Assembly (NCBI RefSeq): GCF_016518545.1
Contig: NZ_JACVTO010000032.1
Span: 1 to 33,581, forward strand
Source of the DNA: Pseudomonas sp. S30
GTDB taxonomy: Bacteria > Pseudomonadota > Gammaproteobacteria > Pseudomonadales > Pseudomonadaceae
Length of the DNA: 33,581 nucleotides
Direction: 5' to 3'
The notes under the pieces: generated by a model
What the model saw: only the letters and a program-made list of their open reading frames with translations
What the model was told of the DNA's origin: nothing
Database searches by the model: none
Position numbers and translations under genes: made by a program
Shown here: positions 23,733 through 31,453 of the stretch, one piece after another
How positions within the stretch are numbered: position 1 is the stretch's first letter
How the letters are laid out: every line of letters starts with the position of its first letter

Positions 23733-24731
23733 ATGTTGAAGCTGACCCAGGCGCTGCTGTGCGCCGCCGCCGTATCCCTTTCCGCTCTCGCCCAGGCCGC
23801 TGATCCTGTGATCATCAAGTTCGCCCACGTGGTGGCCGAAAACACGCCCAAAGGCCAGGGCGCGCAGATGTTCAAGAAACTGGTGGAGGCCGATCCGCAG
23901 CTCCAGGGCAAGGTCAAGGTCGAGGTCTATCCCAACTCGTCGCTGTTCGGCGATGGCAAGGAAATGGAAGCGCTGCTGCTGGGCGACGTGCAGATGCTGG
24001 CACCGTCGCTGGCCAAGTTCGAGCACTACAACCCGCAGGTGCAACTGTTCGACCTGCCATTCCTGTTCAACGACCTCGCCGCCGTCGACCGCTTCCAGCA
24101 AGGCCCGCAAGGCAAGGCGCTGCTGACTTCCATGGAAGACAAGGGCATCCGTGGCCTGGCATACTGGCATAACGGCCTCAAGCAGCTTTCTGCGAACAAG
24201 AAGGTGATCCTGCCCAAGGATGCCCGCGGCATGAAGTTCCGCGTCCAGGCGTCCAGCGTGCTGGAGGCACAGTTCACCGAAATTCGCGCCAATCCGCGCA
24301 AGATGAGCTTCGCCGAGGTCTACCAGGGCCTGCAGGCCGGCACCGTCAACGGCACCGAGAACACCTGGTCGAACTACGAAAGCCAGAAGGTCTACGAAGT
24401 GCAGAAGTACTTCACCGAAACCAACCATGGCCTGATCGACTACATGGTGATCACCAACGCCAAGTTCTGGAGCGGTCTGCCTGAAGACGTGCGCAGTGAA
24501 CTGCAGGTCATCATCGACAAGGTCACGGTCGAGGTGAATCGCCAGGCCGAAGAACTCAACCTTGCCTCGCGGCAGAAGATCATCGACGCCAAGACCAGCG
24601 AGATCGACCCCCTCACCCCCGAGCAGCGCGCTCAGTGGCGCGAGGCCATGCGCCCGGTGTGGGACAAGTTCTCGGGGCAGATCGGCGCCGACCTGATCAA
24701 GGCTGCCGACGCCGCCAACACCGCGTCCTGA
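23733..24731 (+). CDS. dctP: TRAP transporter substrate-binding protein (DctP), probably for itaconate
   Basis: A 332-residue periplasmic binding protein with a clear signal peptide (cut after AQA near residue 24). The mature start (VIIKFAHVVAENTPKGQGAQMFKKLVE) is typical of DctP, as is MKFRVQASSVLEAQF with the conserved carboxylate-binding Arg near residue 170 and TVNGTENTWSNYESQKVYEVQKY. It captures an organic acid and delivers it to DctQM. Its place after the itaconate enzymes, with a copy of the same operator motif, points to itaconate or a related dicarboxylate. AAGGTGA stands five bases before the ATG at 23733; a GTG at 23724 is less likely. In P. aeruginosa the cluster ends with PA0884-0886, the same three components. 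Confidence 0.88.
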   Translation: MLKLTQALLCAAAVSLSALAQAADPVIIKFAHVVAENTPKGQGAQMFKKLVEADPQLQGKVKVEVYPNSSLFGDGKEMEALLLGDVQMLAPSLAKFEHYNPQVQLFDLPFLFNDLAAVDRFQQGPQGKALLTSMEDKGIRGLAYWHNGLKQLSANKKVILPKDARGMKFRVQASSVLEAQFTEIRANPRKMSFAEVYQGLQAGTVNGTENTWSNYESQKVYEVQKYFTETNHGLIDYMVITNAKFWSGLPEDVRSELQVIIDKVTVEVNRQAEELNLASRQKIIDAKTSEIDPLTPEQRAQWREAMRPVWDKFSGQIGADLIKAADAANTAS

Positions 24732-24798
24732 TCCACGTCCCCGTCCTCGGCCGTCTGCTAGCCAGTCGGCCCGGCCTCAACTCGTCCGGAGACTGCCC

Positions 24799-25431
24799 AT
24801 GCAACGGTTCAGATACGTCTGGGAGCACTTCGAGGAAGGCATGATCGCCTTCCTCCTGGCGGCCATGACCTTGATCACCTTCCTCTACGTGGCGGTGAAC
24901 AACCTCTACACGATGTTCTACAGCCTCGCCGACCACTGGAGCTTCGCCAGCGAACTGATGCTCGACATCGGCGACCACCTGATGGGCTACGCCCAGGAGA
25001 TGACCTGGAGCATCGCCCTCACCAAAGCGCTGTTCGGCTGGCTGATCTTCTTCGGCATCGCCTACGGCGTGCGTACCGCCGGCCACCTGGGCGTCGACGT
25101 GCTGGTGCGTCGCGCGCGCAAGCCCGTGCAACGCGTGCTGGCGATGATCGCCTGCGCCTGCTGCCTGGCCTACGCGGGCCTGTTCCTGATCGCCAGCATC
25201 AAATGGGTGAGCGCGGTGCTCACCGCCGGCATCGGCGCCGAGGACCTGGACCGCTACGGCATCAAGATCGGCCACATCGCGCTGATCGTGCCGTTCGGCT
25301 TCGCCCTGATCATCGTGCGCTACCTGGAAATTCTCTACCGCATCGTCACCCATCGCCAGACCAGCCTGGGCCTGGCCGACGAAGCGGGCGAGGCGAGCAA
25401 GCTGGCCAACCCGGGCGAGGAGTCGCACTGA
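24799..25431 (+). CDS. dctQ: TRAP transporter small membrane subunit (DctQ)
   Basis: A 210-residue four-helix membrane protein, with hydrophobic segments beginning MIAFLLAAMTLITFLYVAV, ALFGWLIFFGIAYGVRTAGHLG, VLAMIACACCLAYAGLFLI and IALIVPFGFALIIVRYLEIL. The family pattern RTAGHLGVDVLV is present. It pairs with DctM to form the sodium-driven TRAP permease. The N-terminal half has a longer first loop than the shortest DctQ proteins. The stop codon overlaps the DctM start (TGATG), so the two are translationally coupled; the gap from dctP is 67 bases. Confidence 0.87.
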   Translation: MQRFRYVWEHFEEGMIAFLLAAMTLITFLYVAVNNLYTMFYSLADHWSFASELMLDIGDHLMGYAQEMTWSIALTKALFGWLIFFGIAYGVRTAGHLGVDVLVRRARKPVQRVLAMIACACCLAYAGLFLIASIKWVSAVLTAGIGAEDLDRYGIKIGHIALIVPFGFALIIVRYLEILYRIVTHRQTSLGLADEAGEASKLANPGEESH

Positions 25432-26714
25432 TGACCGTCATCTGCCTGTTCCTGCTGCTGTTCGTGTTCATGTTCCTCGGCGTGCCGATCGCCATTTCCC
25501 TGGGGCTGTCCGGCGCCGTATCGATCCTGCTGTTCAGCCAGGACTCGCTCAGCTCGCTGGCGATCAAGCTGTTCGAGACCTCCGACAGCTATACCTTCCT
25601 GGCCATCCCGTTCTTCCTGCTGTCCGGCGCGTTCATGACCACCGGTGGCGTGGCCCGGCGCCTGATCGATTTCGCCAACGCCTGTGTCGGACACATCCGC
25701 GGCGGCCTGGCCATCGCGGCAGTGCTGGCCTGCATGCTGTTCGCTGCGCTCTCCGGCTCCTCGCCCGCCACCGTGGCGGCGGTGGGCTCGATAGCCGTGG
25801 CCGGCATGGTGCGCTCGGGCTATCCCAAGGAGTTCGGCGCCGGGATCATCTGTAACGCGGGCACCCTGGGCATCCTCATTCCGCCGTCGATCGTCATGGT
25901 GGTGTACTCGGCCGCCACTGAAACCTCGGTGGGCAAGCTGTTCATGGCGGGCGTGATCCCCGGCATCCTGCTGGGCATCTTCCTGATGGTGGCGATCTAC
26001 ATCGTCGCGCGCATCAAGAACCTGCCGGCCCTGCCGCGCGCCAGCTTTTCCGAATGGCTGCGCACGGCACGCCGCGCGTTCTGGGGCCTGCTGCTGCTGG
26101 TGATCATCCTCGGCGGCATCTACAGCGGCATGTTCACCCCCACCGAGGCGGCGGCGGTGGCGGCGGTGTACTCGGCGTTCATCGCCCTGTTCGTGTACCG
26201 CGACATGAGCTGGCGCGAATGCCCCCGGGTGCTGCTCGAATCCGGCCGCCTGACCATCATGCTGCTGTTCATCATCGCCAACGCCATGCTCTTCGCCCAC
26301 GTGCTGACCACCGAGCAGATTCCCCAGCAGATCACCCAGTGGGTGCTCTCCGAGGGCCTGACGCCGATCGGTTTCCTGATCATGGTCAACATCGTCCTGC
26401 TGGTGGCCGGCAGCTTCATGGAGCCTTCGGCGATCATCCTGATCCTGGCGCCGATCTTCTTCCCCATCGCCATGAAGCTGGGCATCGACCCGATCCACCT
26501 GGGCATCGTCATGGTGGTGAACATGGAGATCGGCCTGGTGCACCCGCCGGTGGGGCTGAACCTGTTCGTCACCAGCGCGGTGACCGGCCTGACCCTGGGC
26601 CAGACCATCCGCGCCGCGCTGCCATGGCTGTCGATCCTGCTGCTGTTCCTGGTGCTGGTGACCTACGTGCCGTTCATCTCGCTGGCCCTGCCGCAGTGGC
26701 TGGGCATGCCGTAG
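25431..26714 (+). CDS. dctM: TRAP transporter large permease subunit (DctM)
   Basis: A 427-residue membrane protein of the usual DctM length with about twelve hydrophobic segments. Diagnostic stretches are FLGVPIAISLGLSG, TFLAIPFFLLSGAFMTTGG, ALSGSSPATVAAVGSI, ILIPPSIVMVVYSAATETSVGKLFMAGVIPG, and near the end HPPVGLNLFVTSAVTG. It forms the transport path of the TRAP system and uses the sodium gradient. The ATG at 25431 overlaps the dctQ stop; the open frame further upstream lies inside dctQ. No T-rich terminator follows directly, but a strong hairpin begins 67 bases later. Confidence 0.9.
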   Translation: MTVICLFLLLFVFMFLGVPIAISLGLSGAVSILLFSQDSLSSLAIKLFETSDSYTFLAIPFFLLSGAFMTTGGVARRLIDFANACVGHIRGGLAIAAVLACMLFAALSGSSPATVAAVGSIAVAGMVRSGYPKEFGAGIICNAGTLGILIPPSIVMVVYSAATETSVGKLFMAGVIPGILLGIFLMVAIYIVARIKNLPALPRASFSEWLRTARRAFWGLLLLVIILGGIYSGMFTPTEAAAVAAVYSAFIALFVYRDMSWRECPRVLLESGRLTIMLLFIIANAMLFAHVLTTEQIPQQITQWVLSEGLTPIGFLIMVNIVLLVAGSFMEPSAIILILAPIFFPIAMKLGIDPIHLGIVMVVNMEIGLVHPPVGLNLFVTSAVTGLTLGQTIRAALPWLSILLLFLVLVTYVPFISLALPQWLGMP

Positions 26715-26780
26715 CCCGACGAAAGGCCGCGGGTCGGCCAGCAGGATGCGCAGAGCTTGGATATCATATAGCCATTAATG

Positions 26781-26823
26781 CTGCGCAACCTTTGCCACGC
26801 CCTGCGTGTCGAAGGTTGCGCAG
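26781..26823. repeat. Long near-perfect inverted repeat between dctM and the PAS receptor gene
   Basis: Twelve bases CTGCGCAACCTT (26781-26792) are matched exactly by AAGGTTGCGCAG (26812-26823). Inside, CACGC (26796-26800) pairs with GCGTG (26804-26808) around CCT. Only one true mismatch and one wobble separate the two stems, so about 19 of 20 positions can pair. No T run follows directly. It could be a terminator for dctM, a leader structure of the PAS receptor mRNA or a protein-binding site. Confidence 0.6.
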
Positions 26824-26918
26824 GTCGCGTCGGGCCTTTTCCGCCCGCCACGATGCGCCGCGCAGATCCACCCTGTCAGCCATGGAAAGGCATTCGTCTC
26901 TCTTCGAGTATTGCCACC

Positions 26919-28211
26919 ATGCTGCATCTCTTGCGTCCCTCCGGCGAACGTCAGGCCCTCAAGCAACTGACCCAATCCCTCTCTCTTTCCGACCAAGGCC
27001 CGGCCAACTGGACCGCCGTGCAACAGGCCTGGACCTCCCGCGAAGCGCAGGCGGTGCAGGACAGCGCGCGCATCGCCGAGCTGGAGCGCGAACTGGAGTC
27101 GGCGCGCCAGCTGCTGGCCGAGGCCGATGCCAGCGCGCGCGCCTCGGAAACCCGTTTCGACCTGGTCAACCGCGCTTCCAGCGAGGGCCTGTGGGATATG
27201 GAGGTGGTGGCAGGCGATCCGGTCAATCCGCGCAACCGCTTCTGGTGGTCGCAGCAGTTCCGCGAAATGCTCGGCTTTCGCAACGAGCAGGATTTCCCCA
27301 ACGTGCTGGCCAGCTGGGCCGACCGCCTGCACCCGGACGACCGCGCCGCCACCCTGGACGCCTTCGCCCGCCACCTCAACGACAAGTCCGGCATGACCCC
27401 CTACCGGGTGAAGAACCGCCTGGCCATGAAGGACGGCAGCTACCGCTGGTTCTTCGCCCAGGGCGAGACCCTGCGCGACGGCCGCGGCACGCCACTGCGC
27501 GTGGCCGGTGCGCTGCGCGACATCCACGACGAACTCGAACGCGCCCAGGCCCACGACGTGATCATCACCCGTTTCGAGCTGGCGCGCGAAATGCTGTCCG
27601 ACGGCCTGTGGGACATGGAAGTGATCGCGGGCGATCCGGTCAACCCGAAGAACCCCTTCTGGTGGTCGCCGCAGTTCCGCCGCCTGCTCGGTTTCGAGAC
27701 CGTCGAGGAATTCCCCGACGTACTCGACAGCTGGGCCTCGCGCCTGCACCCCGAAGACAAGGCCTATAGCCTCCAGGCCTTCCAGGCGCACCTGAACGAC
27801 CGCAGCGGCAAGACCCCCTTCGACATCGAGTACCGCCTGAAGATCAAGAGCGGCGAATACCGCTGGTTCCGCGCCCGCGGGCAGACCAAGCGCGATGCCA
27901 GCGGCGCACCGTTGCGGGTGGTGGGCGCGTTGGTGGACGTCGACCTGCAACACCAGCAGAAGGCCATGCGCGACACCGAGGCGGCGCACCAGCGCACCCT
28001 GGAGTCGAACATCGCCAAGCTCACGCAGATCGTCGGCACCATCCAGAGCATCGCCAGCCAGACCAACCTGCTGGCGCTCAACGCGGCCATCGAAGCGGCG
28101 CGTGCTGGCGAGGCGGGCCGGGGCTTCGCGGTGGTGGCCGACGAGGTGCGAAAACTGGCCACGCGCACCACCGAGGCCACTCAGCAAGCCGCCGACATGA
28201 TGCGCGGCTGA
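26919..28211 (+). CDS. Soluble chemotaxis-type sensor with two PAS domains and a minimal signalling hairpin
   Basis: A 430-residue protein with no membrane segment. A coiled coil (about residues 43-78) leads into PAS1 (about 78-205) and PAS2 (about 217-342), both PAS_3-like. They are strikingly alike: GLWDMEV-x-AGDPVNP, FWWS-x-QFR, W-x-x-RLHP-x-D and YRWF occur in both. The receptor signalling part (about 350-430) holds only the conserved hairpin tip (SQTNLLALNAAIEAARAGEAGRG…VADEVRKLA) and stops about 20 residues later, so the long adaptation helices are missing. I chose the ATG at 26919, 47 codons into the open frame, because the earlier part is Pro/Arg/Cys-rich and contains the hairpin; the Shine-Dalgarno is weak. 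It may sense redox, light or a cofactor in the cytoplasm and join receptor arrays. The ligand is unknown. Confidence 0.8.
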   Translation: MLHLLRPSGERQALKQLTQSLSLSDQGPANWTAVQQAWTSREAQAVQDSARIAELERELESARQLLAEADASARASETRFDLVNRASSEGLWDMEVVAGDPVNPRNRFWWSQQFREMLGFRNEQDFPNVLASWADRLHPDDRAATLDAFARHLNDKSGMTPYRVKNRLAMKDGSYRWFFAQGETLRDGRGTPLRVAGALRDIHDELERAQAHDVIITRFELAREMLSDGLWDMEVIAGDPVNPKNPFWWSPQFRRLLGFETVEEFPDVLDSWASRLHPEDKAYSLQAFQAHLNDRSGKTPFDIEYRLKIKSGEYRWFRARGQTKRDASGAPLRVVGALVDVDLQHQQKAMRDTEAAHQRTLESNIAKLTQIVGTIQSIASQTNLLALNAAIEAARAGEAGRGFAVVADEVRKLATRTTEATQQAADMMRG

Positions 28212-28217
28212 GAAGCC

Positions 28218-28239
28218 TGACGGGGCTACGGCCCCGTCA
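28218..28239. terminator. Bidirectional terminator between convergent genes
   Basis: A perfect 9-bp stem, TGACGGGGC (28218-28226) with GCCCCGTCA (28231-28239), closes on a TACG tetraloop. It fills the 29-base gap between the PAS receptor stop and the stop of the minus-strand Ivy gene. T tracts are absent or short on both sides. Confidence 0.65.
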
Positions 28240-28240
28240 C

Positions 28241-28657
28241 TCAATCATCGGGATTGTCTCGCTCGAAGGTGCTTTCCAGCAGCTTTTTCACCGTCTCGTT
28301 CGGCGCGCCGAGATAGTGCTTCTCGTAGGCCTCGTCGTTTTCCTGGCGCGTGGCCAGCAAGCCCCACGACTGCGTGCCCTTGGCATCGAACACCACCACC
28401 AGCTGGTTGTTCTTGCAGTCATGCGGCTTGCATACGTTGCCGACCAGCACCGTGTCGTTGTCCAGCTTGACCTTGCGCAGCGGCGTAGCGGTGCCCTTGC
28501 CCTGGCTGATCCATTCCGGCAGCGCCACCATTTTCGCGTACGCTGCTTTGTACGGCGCTTTCTGTACCAGGTCCGGCAGGTATTGATCGGCGGCGCTGGC
28601 GTGCAGGGCGCCGCCGGCGAGCAGAGCGCCCAGCAAGAGGGAAGGGGTGAGTTTCAT
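28241..28657 (-). CDS. ivy: Inhibitor of vertebrate lysozyme (Ivy family)
   Basis: A 138-residue exported protein with a signal peptide (MKLTPSLLLGALLAGGALHA, cut near residue 22). It has the Ivy hallmark CKPHDC at residues 76-81, whose loop plugs the active site of C-type lysozymes and whose two cysteines form a disulfide. The surrounding pattern also fits: LP-x-W near residues 47-49, then the conserved VGNVCKPHDCKNNQLVVVFD. It acts in the periplasm to protect peptidoglycan. Length agrees with other Ivy proteins, about 130-155. It is a single gene, convergent with the PAS receptor gene; the start ATG at 28657 follows GGAG on the minus strand. Confidence 0.9.
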   Translation of the reverse strand: MKLTPSLLLGALLAGGALHASAADQYLPDLVQKAPYKAAYAKMVALPEWISQGKGTATPLRKVKLDNDTVLVGNVCKPHDCKNNQLVVVFDAKGTQSWGLLATRQENDEAYEKHYLGAPNETVKKLLESTFERDNPDD

Positions 28658-28956
28658 CGACGACTCCTGTGATGGCTAGATCGGCCAGCGACCCTCGAAC
28701 GACGGTCGCAGGTCCATGACGCGAGAATGCATCTTCATTCAGAGGATAGATGCCATTCACGCCTCACCCGTAAGACAACGGCAGATCTACAAGGTGACAA
28801 ACCGCTTTTCCGATCGCCGAAACCGATAGGACGAACAGCTCGCTATCGCTGGAAAGTTCCATGAACAACCTTACATCTTGGATCCCATAATATCCCTCAA
28901 AAAGGCTCCGATGATGTCGATACGCTGGTATCGACTCACTTCACATCGAGACCACC
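28658..28956. other. Divergent intergenic region between ivy and a receptor gene
   Basis: About 300 bases without a gene. It is more AT-rich than its surroundings and should hold both promoters. The receptor-side end contains a candidate FliA promoter and a palindrome, listed separately. No clear sigma-70 pair was found on the ivy side. Confidence 0.6.
28897..28935 (+). promoter_or_regulatory. Candidate FliA (sigma-28) promoter overlapping a palindrome
   Basis: TCAAAAAG (28897-28904), 11 bases, then GTCGATAC (28916-28923) resembles the motility sigma promoter TCAAG/TAAAGTTT-N11-GCCGATAA in spacing and in the CGATA core. The -10-like block is the left arm of a perfect dyad, GTCGATAC-GCTG-GTATCGAC (28916-28935). 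The receptor start is 33 bases after the -10 block. The match is partial. Confidence 0.4.
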
Positions 28957-30597
28957 ATGAGTTTTCTCAGAGACGCCCGTATTTCGACCAAACTGGTGAC
29001 GGCGTTCGCCGTGTGCGCCTTCATCACCCTGGCCATCGGTATGCTCGGTAGCCGAGGGGTGGGCCAGATGGCCCAGAGCCTGAGCCTGGTATTCACCAAC
29101 AACCTGGTGTCGGTGGCCAAGACCGCCGAAACCCGCGGCGATGTGATCGCCCAGCAGCGCGCGCTGTACTCGCTGCTCACGGCCGCTGCCGAAGGCGCGC
29201 CGCAACCGACCCGCGACGGCATCCTCAGGGAAATGACCGACTACCGGGCGGCCAGCGAAAAAGCCTTCGCCATCTATCGTGCCACGCCGTTGGAAGACGA
29301 TGAACGCGCCGCCGGGGACCGCTTCGAAACCCTGTGGCCGGTGTACCAAGGTCAGTTGCAACAAGCGGTCAATCTGGTGCAAAGCGGCGATCTGAAAGGG
29401 GCGCGCACGTTACTGTCCGGCGACCTCGCGCAGTCCTACGACAAGGCGCTGACCGAACTGGGCATCATCGTCGACTCGAACAATCGCCAGATCACCGAAG
29501 GCGCGGCAGACGCGACCGCTCAGGAAAGTCAGGTCACCACCGTGCTGTATGCCGGCATCGTGGTCGCGTTCATCATCGCCATCGCGCTGGGCCTGTTCAT
29601 CAGCCGGGCCATCGGCAGGCCCATCGCCGAGGCGGTGACCGCCGCGCAGCGCGTGGCCCAGGGCGACCTCACGCAGAAAGTCGCCAGTGCCAACGGCGAT
29701 GAGACCGGCCAGTTGATCAACGCCATCGGCGAGATGCAGGACAGCCTCAAGCGCACCTTGCAGCAGATCTCCGACGCCTCCCATCAGCTGGCCTCCGCCG
29801 CCGAAGAGCTGAACTCGGTGACCGAAGACGGCAGCCGCGGCCTGCTGCGCCAGAACGACGAAATCCAGCAGGCCGCCACTGCCGTGAACGAGATGACGTC
29901 GTCGGTGGACGAAGTGGCCCGCAACGCCGTCTCCACCTCCGAAGCCTCGAAGGCGGCGCGCCAGCAGGCCGATCAGGGCGTCGGCCAGGCCCGTGATGCC
30001 GTGGCGGCGGTGAACAGCGCCACGGTCGAAATCCAGGCGTCCTCGACCACCGTCGAGCATCTGGCCGGTCAGGTGAAGGACATCGCCAAGGTGCTGGACG
30101 TGATCCGCGGCATCGCCGAGCAGACCAACCTGCTGGCGCTCAACGCCGCCATCGAAGCCGCGCGTGCCGGCGAACAGGGGCGCGGCTTCGCCGTGGTGGC
30201 CGACGAGGTGCGGGCACTGGCCGCCCGCACCCAGTCGTCCACCGTGGAAATCGAGCAGATGATCGGCAGCGTGCAGTCGCGCGCCGACGAGGCCGTAGTG
30301 GCCATGGCCAAGAGCCAGACGCTGGTCAACAACACCCAGAAGCTGGCCACGGCCACCGGTCAGGCCCTGGAAGCCATCGCTTCGGGCATCGCCAGCATCA
30401 ACGACCGCAACCTGGTCATCGCCAGCGCCTGTGAAGAGCAGGCCAACGTGGCCCGTGAAGTGGACAAGAACCTGGTCAACATCCAGGACCTCTCCACCCA
30501 GACCGCCGCCGGCGCCCACCAGACCACCGCCTCGGCTCAGGAGCTGTCGCGCCTGGCCATCTCGTTCAACGACATGGTCGGCCGCTTCCGTCTGTGA
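28957..30597 (+). CDS. Methyl-accepting chemotaxis protein (4HB sensor, HAMP, full signalling domain)
   Basis: A 546-residue membrane receptor. TM1 is at about residues 12-30, followed by a periplasmic four-helix-bundle sensor (about 31-193), TM2 at about 196-216, and a HAMP domain (about 216-268, RAIGRPIAEAVTAAQRVAQGDLTQKV). The long signalling domain has the conserved tip EQTNLLALNAAIEAARAGEQGRG near 387-420 and ends in NDMVGRFRL, as many Pseudomonas receptors do. It sends ligand signals to CheA through CheW. The ligand cannot be read from the sequence. The ATG at 28957 starts MSFLRDARISTKL, a normal receptor start. A candidate FliA promoter lies just upstream and a good terminator follows. 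Confidence 0.92.
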   Translation: MSFLRDARISTKLVTAFAVCAFITLAIGMLGSRGVGQMAQSLSLVFTNNLVSVAKTAETRGDVIAQQRALYSLLTAAAEGAPQPTRDGILREMTDYRAASEKAFAIYRATPLEDDERAAGDRFETLWPVYQGQLQQAVNLVQSGDLKGARTLLSGDLAQSYDKALTELGIIVDSNNRQITEGAADATAQESQVTTVLYAGIVVAFIIAIALGLFISRAIGRPIAEAVTAAQRVAQGDLTQKVASANGDETGQLINAIGEMQDSLKRTLQQISDASHQLASAAEELNSVTEDGSRGLLRQNDEIQQAATAVNEMTSSVDEVARNAVSTSEASKAARQQADQGVGQARDAVAAVNSATVEIQASSTTVEHLAGQVKDIAKVLDVIRGIAEQTNLLALNAAIEAARAGEQGRGFAVVADEVRALAARTQSSTVEIEQMIGSVQSRADEAVVAMAKSQTLVNNTQKLATATGQALEAIASGIASINDRNLVIASACEEQANVAREVDKNLVNIQDLSTQTAAGAHQTTASAQELSRLAISFNDMVGRFRL

Positions 30598-30611
30598 TCG
30601 GCCCGCAAACG

Positions 30612-30649
30612 AACAGGGCATGCGCTGGCGACAGCGTCATGCCCTGTTT
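30612..30649 (+). terminator. Terminator after the receptor gene
   Basis: An 11-bp perfect stem, AACAGGGCATG (30612-30622) with CATGCCCTGTT (30638-30648), is extended inside by GCTG/CAGC. TTTG follows. It starts 15 bases after the stop codon and also faces the convergent GAF gene, so it may serve both. Confidence 0.7.
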
Positions 30650-30673
30650 GCATTCAATGGAGCACCGCGCCGT

Positions 30674-31204
30674 TCAGCGCGCGTAGCTCACGCGCGAGTC
30701 GTCGGCTTCCTGCTGCATGTTGTTGTAGAAAATGCAGCCGATCAGCCGCGAGAACAGCGACAGGGTTTCGGCCAGATCCGGGTCGTCCAGGGTGGTGCGC
30801 TGGGTATCCAGGGCACACAGCGCGCCGTACAGGCGCCCATCGGGCAGGTAGATCGGCACCCCGGCGTAGCTCTCCAGCTGGTACTGCTTGACGATCGGCT
30901 TGATCGCGAAGCGCTTCACCTCGCTGATGGAGGGGATCAGCAGGGCAGTGGGCATGCTGCGAAATTCATCGCAGATGGTGGTCTCGATCGGCACGCTGTC
31001 ACCCGTGTCTGGGCCGATGTCCTCCGGGTCGTACACCGAGCAGGTCACCCAGTCCGACTCGCTGAACTTGGCGATGGCGGCGAACTTCATGTGGGTCACA
31101 CGGGTCACTAGGCGAAGAATACTGGTGGTCGCTTCGATTTCGGCGATGGCGTTTCGCTCGGGTTGTGACAGATGCTGCGACAGATCTAGGAGGCTGGTGT
31201 GCAT
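30674..31204 (-). CDS. GAF-domain protein
   Basis: A 176-residue soluble protein made almost entirely of one GAF domain (about residues 20-165). Visible pattern: ILRLVTRVTHMKFAAIAKFSESDWVTCSVYD, then TTICDEFRSM, SYAGVPIYLPDGRLYGALCALDTQ (the typical GAF strand pair) and a closing helix LFSRLIGCIFYNNMQQ. There is no attached kinase, GGDEF or helix-turn-helix domain, so it is a stand-alone sensor module that may act on a partner protein. It is not an obvious free-methionine sulfoxide reductase because the cysteine pattern of that family is not seen. I chose the ATG at 31204, preceded by GAAGAG on the minus strand; the open frame continues upstream without good features. Confidence 0.78.
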   Translation of the reverse strand: MHTSLLDLSQHLSQPERNAIAEIEATTSILRLVTRVTHMKFAAIAKFSESDWVTCSVYDPEDIGPDTGDSVPIETTICDEFRSMPTALLIPSISEVKRFAIKPIVKQYQLESYAGVPIYLPDGRLYGALCALDTQRTTLDDPDLAETLSLFSRLIGCIFYNNMQQEADDSRVSYAR

Positions 31205-31453
31205 GGGTGCTCTTCGTCGTGTGATGTTGTGGTGCAACAGGCGATGACATCGAGCGCCACCGCCGACCCTGGTGTCGACCGCTGATCCATCCTGATCCGA
31301 ATCCAAGCCCCACGTCCAAGTCTCAGGATGCTAGCACGACGCGCGACTGTGGCAGATCCCCGGATGGATGGCTGTCGTTTTCAGTGTCATCCAGACGGAT
31401 GGATCGCCCAGCGTGCGCCTACACTCAGACCCTTCGCCCATGGAGATAGTTGA

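Noticed and set aside
26778..26918. Start of the PAS receptor at the ATG at 26778
   Set aside because: It would encode 47 residues of Cys/Pro/Arg-rich sequence running through the hairpin, with no ribosome binding site; the ATG at 26919 is better.
31361..31404. Direct repeat CGGATGGAT (31361-31369 and 31396-31404) before the lipoprotein gene
   Set aside because: Only nine bases, two copies and no symmetry with a known regulator; could be chance.
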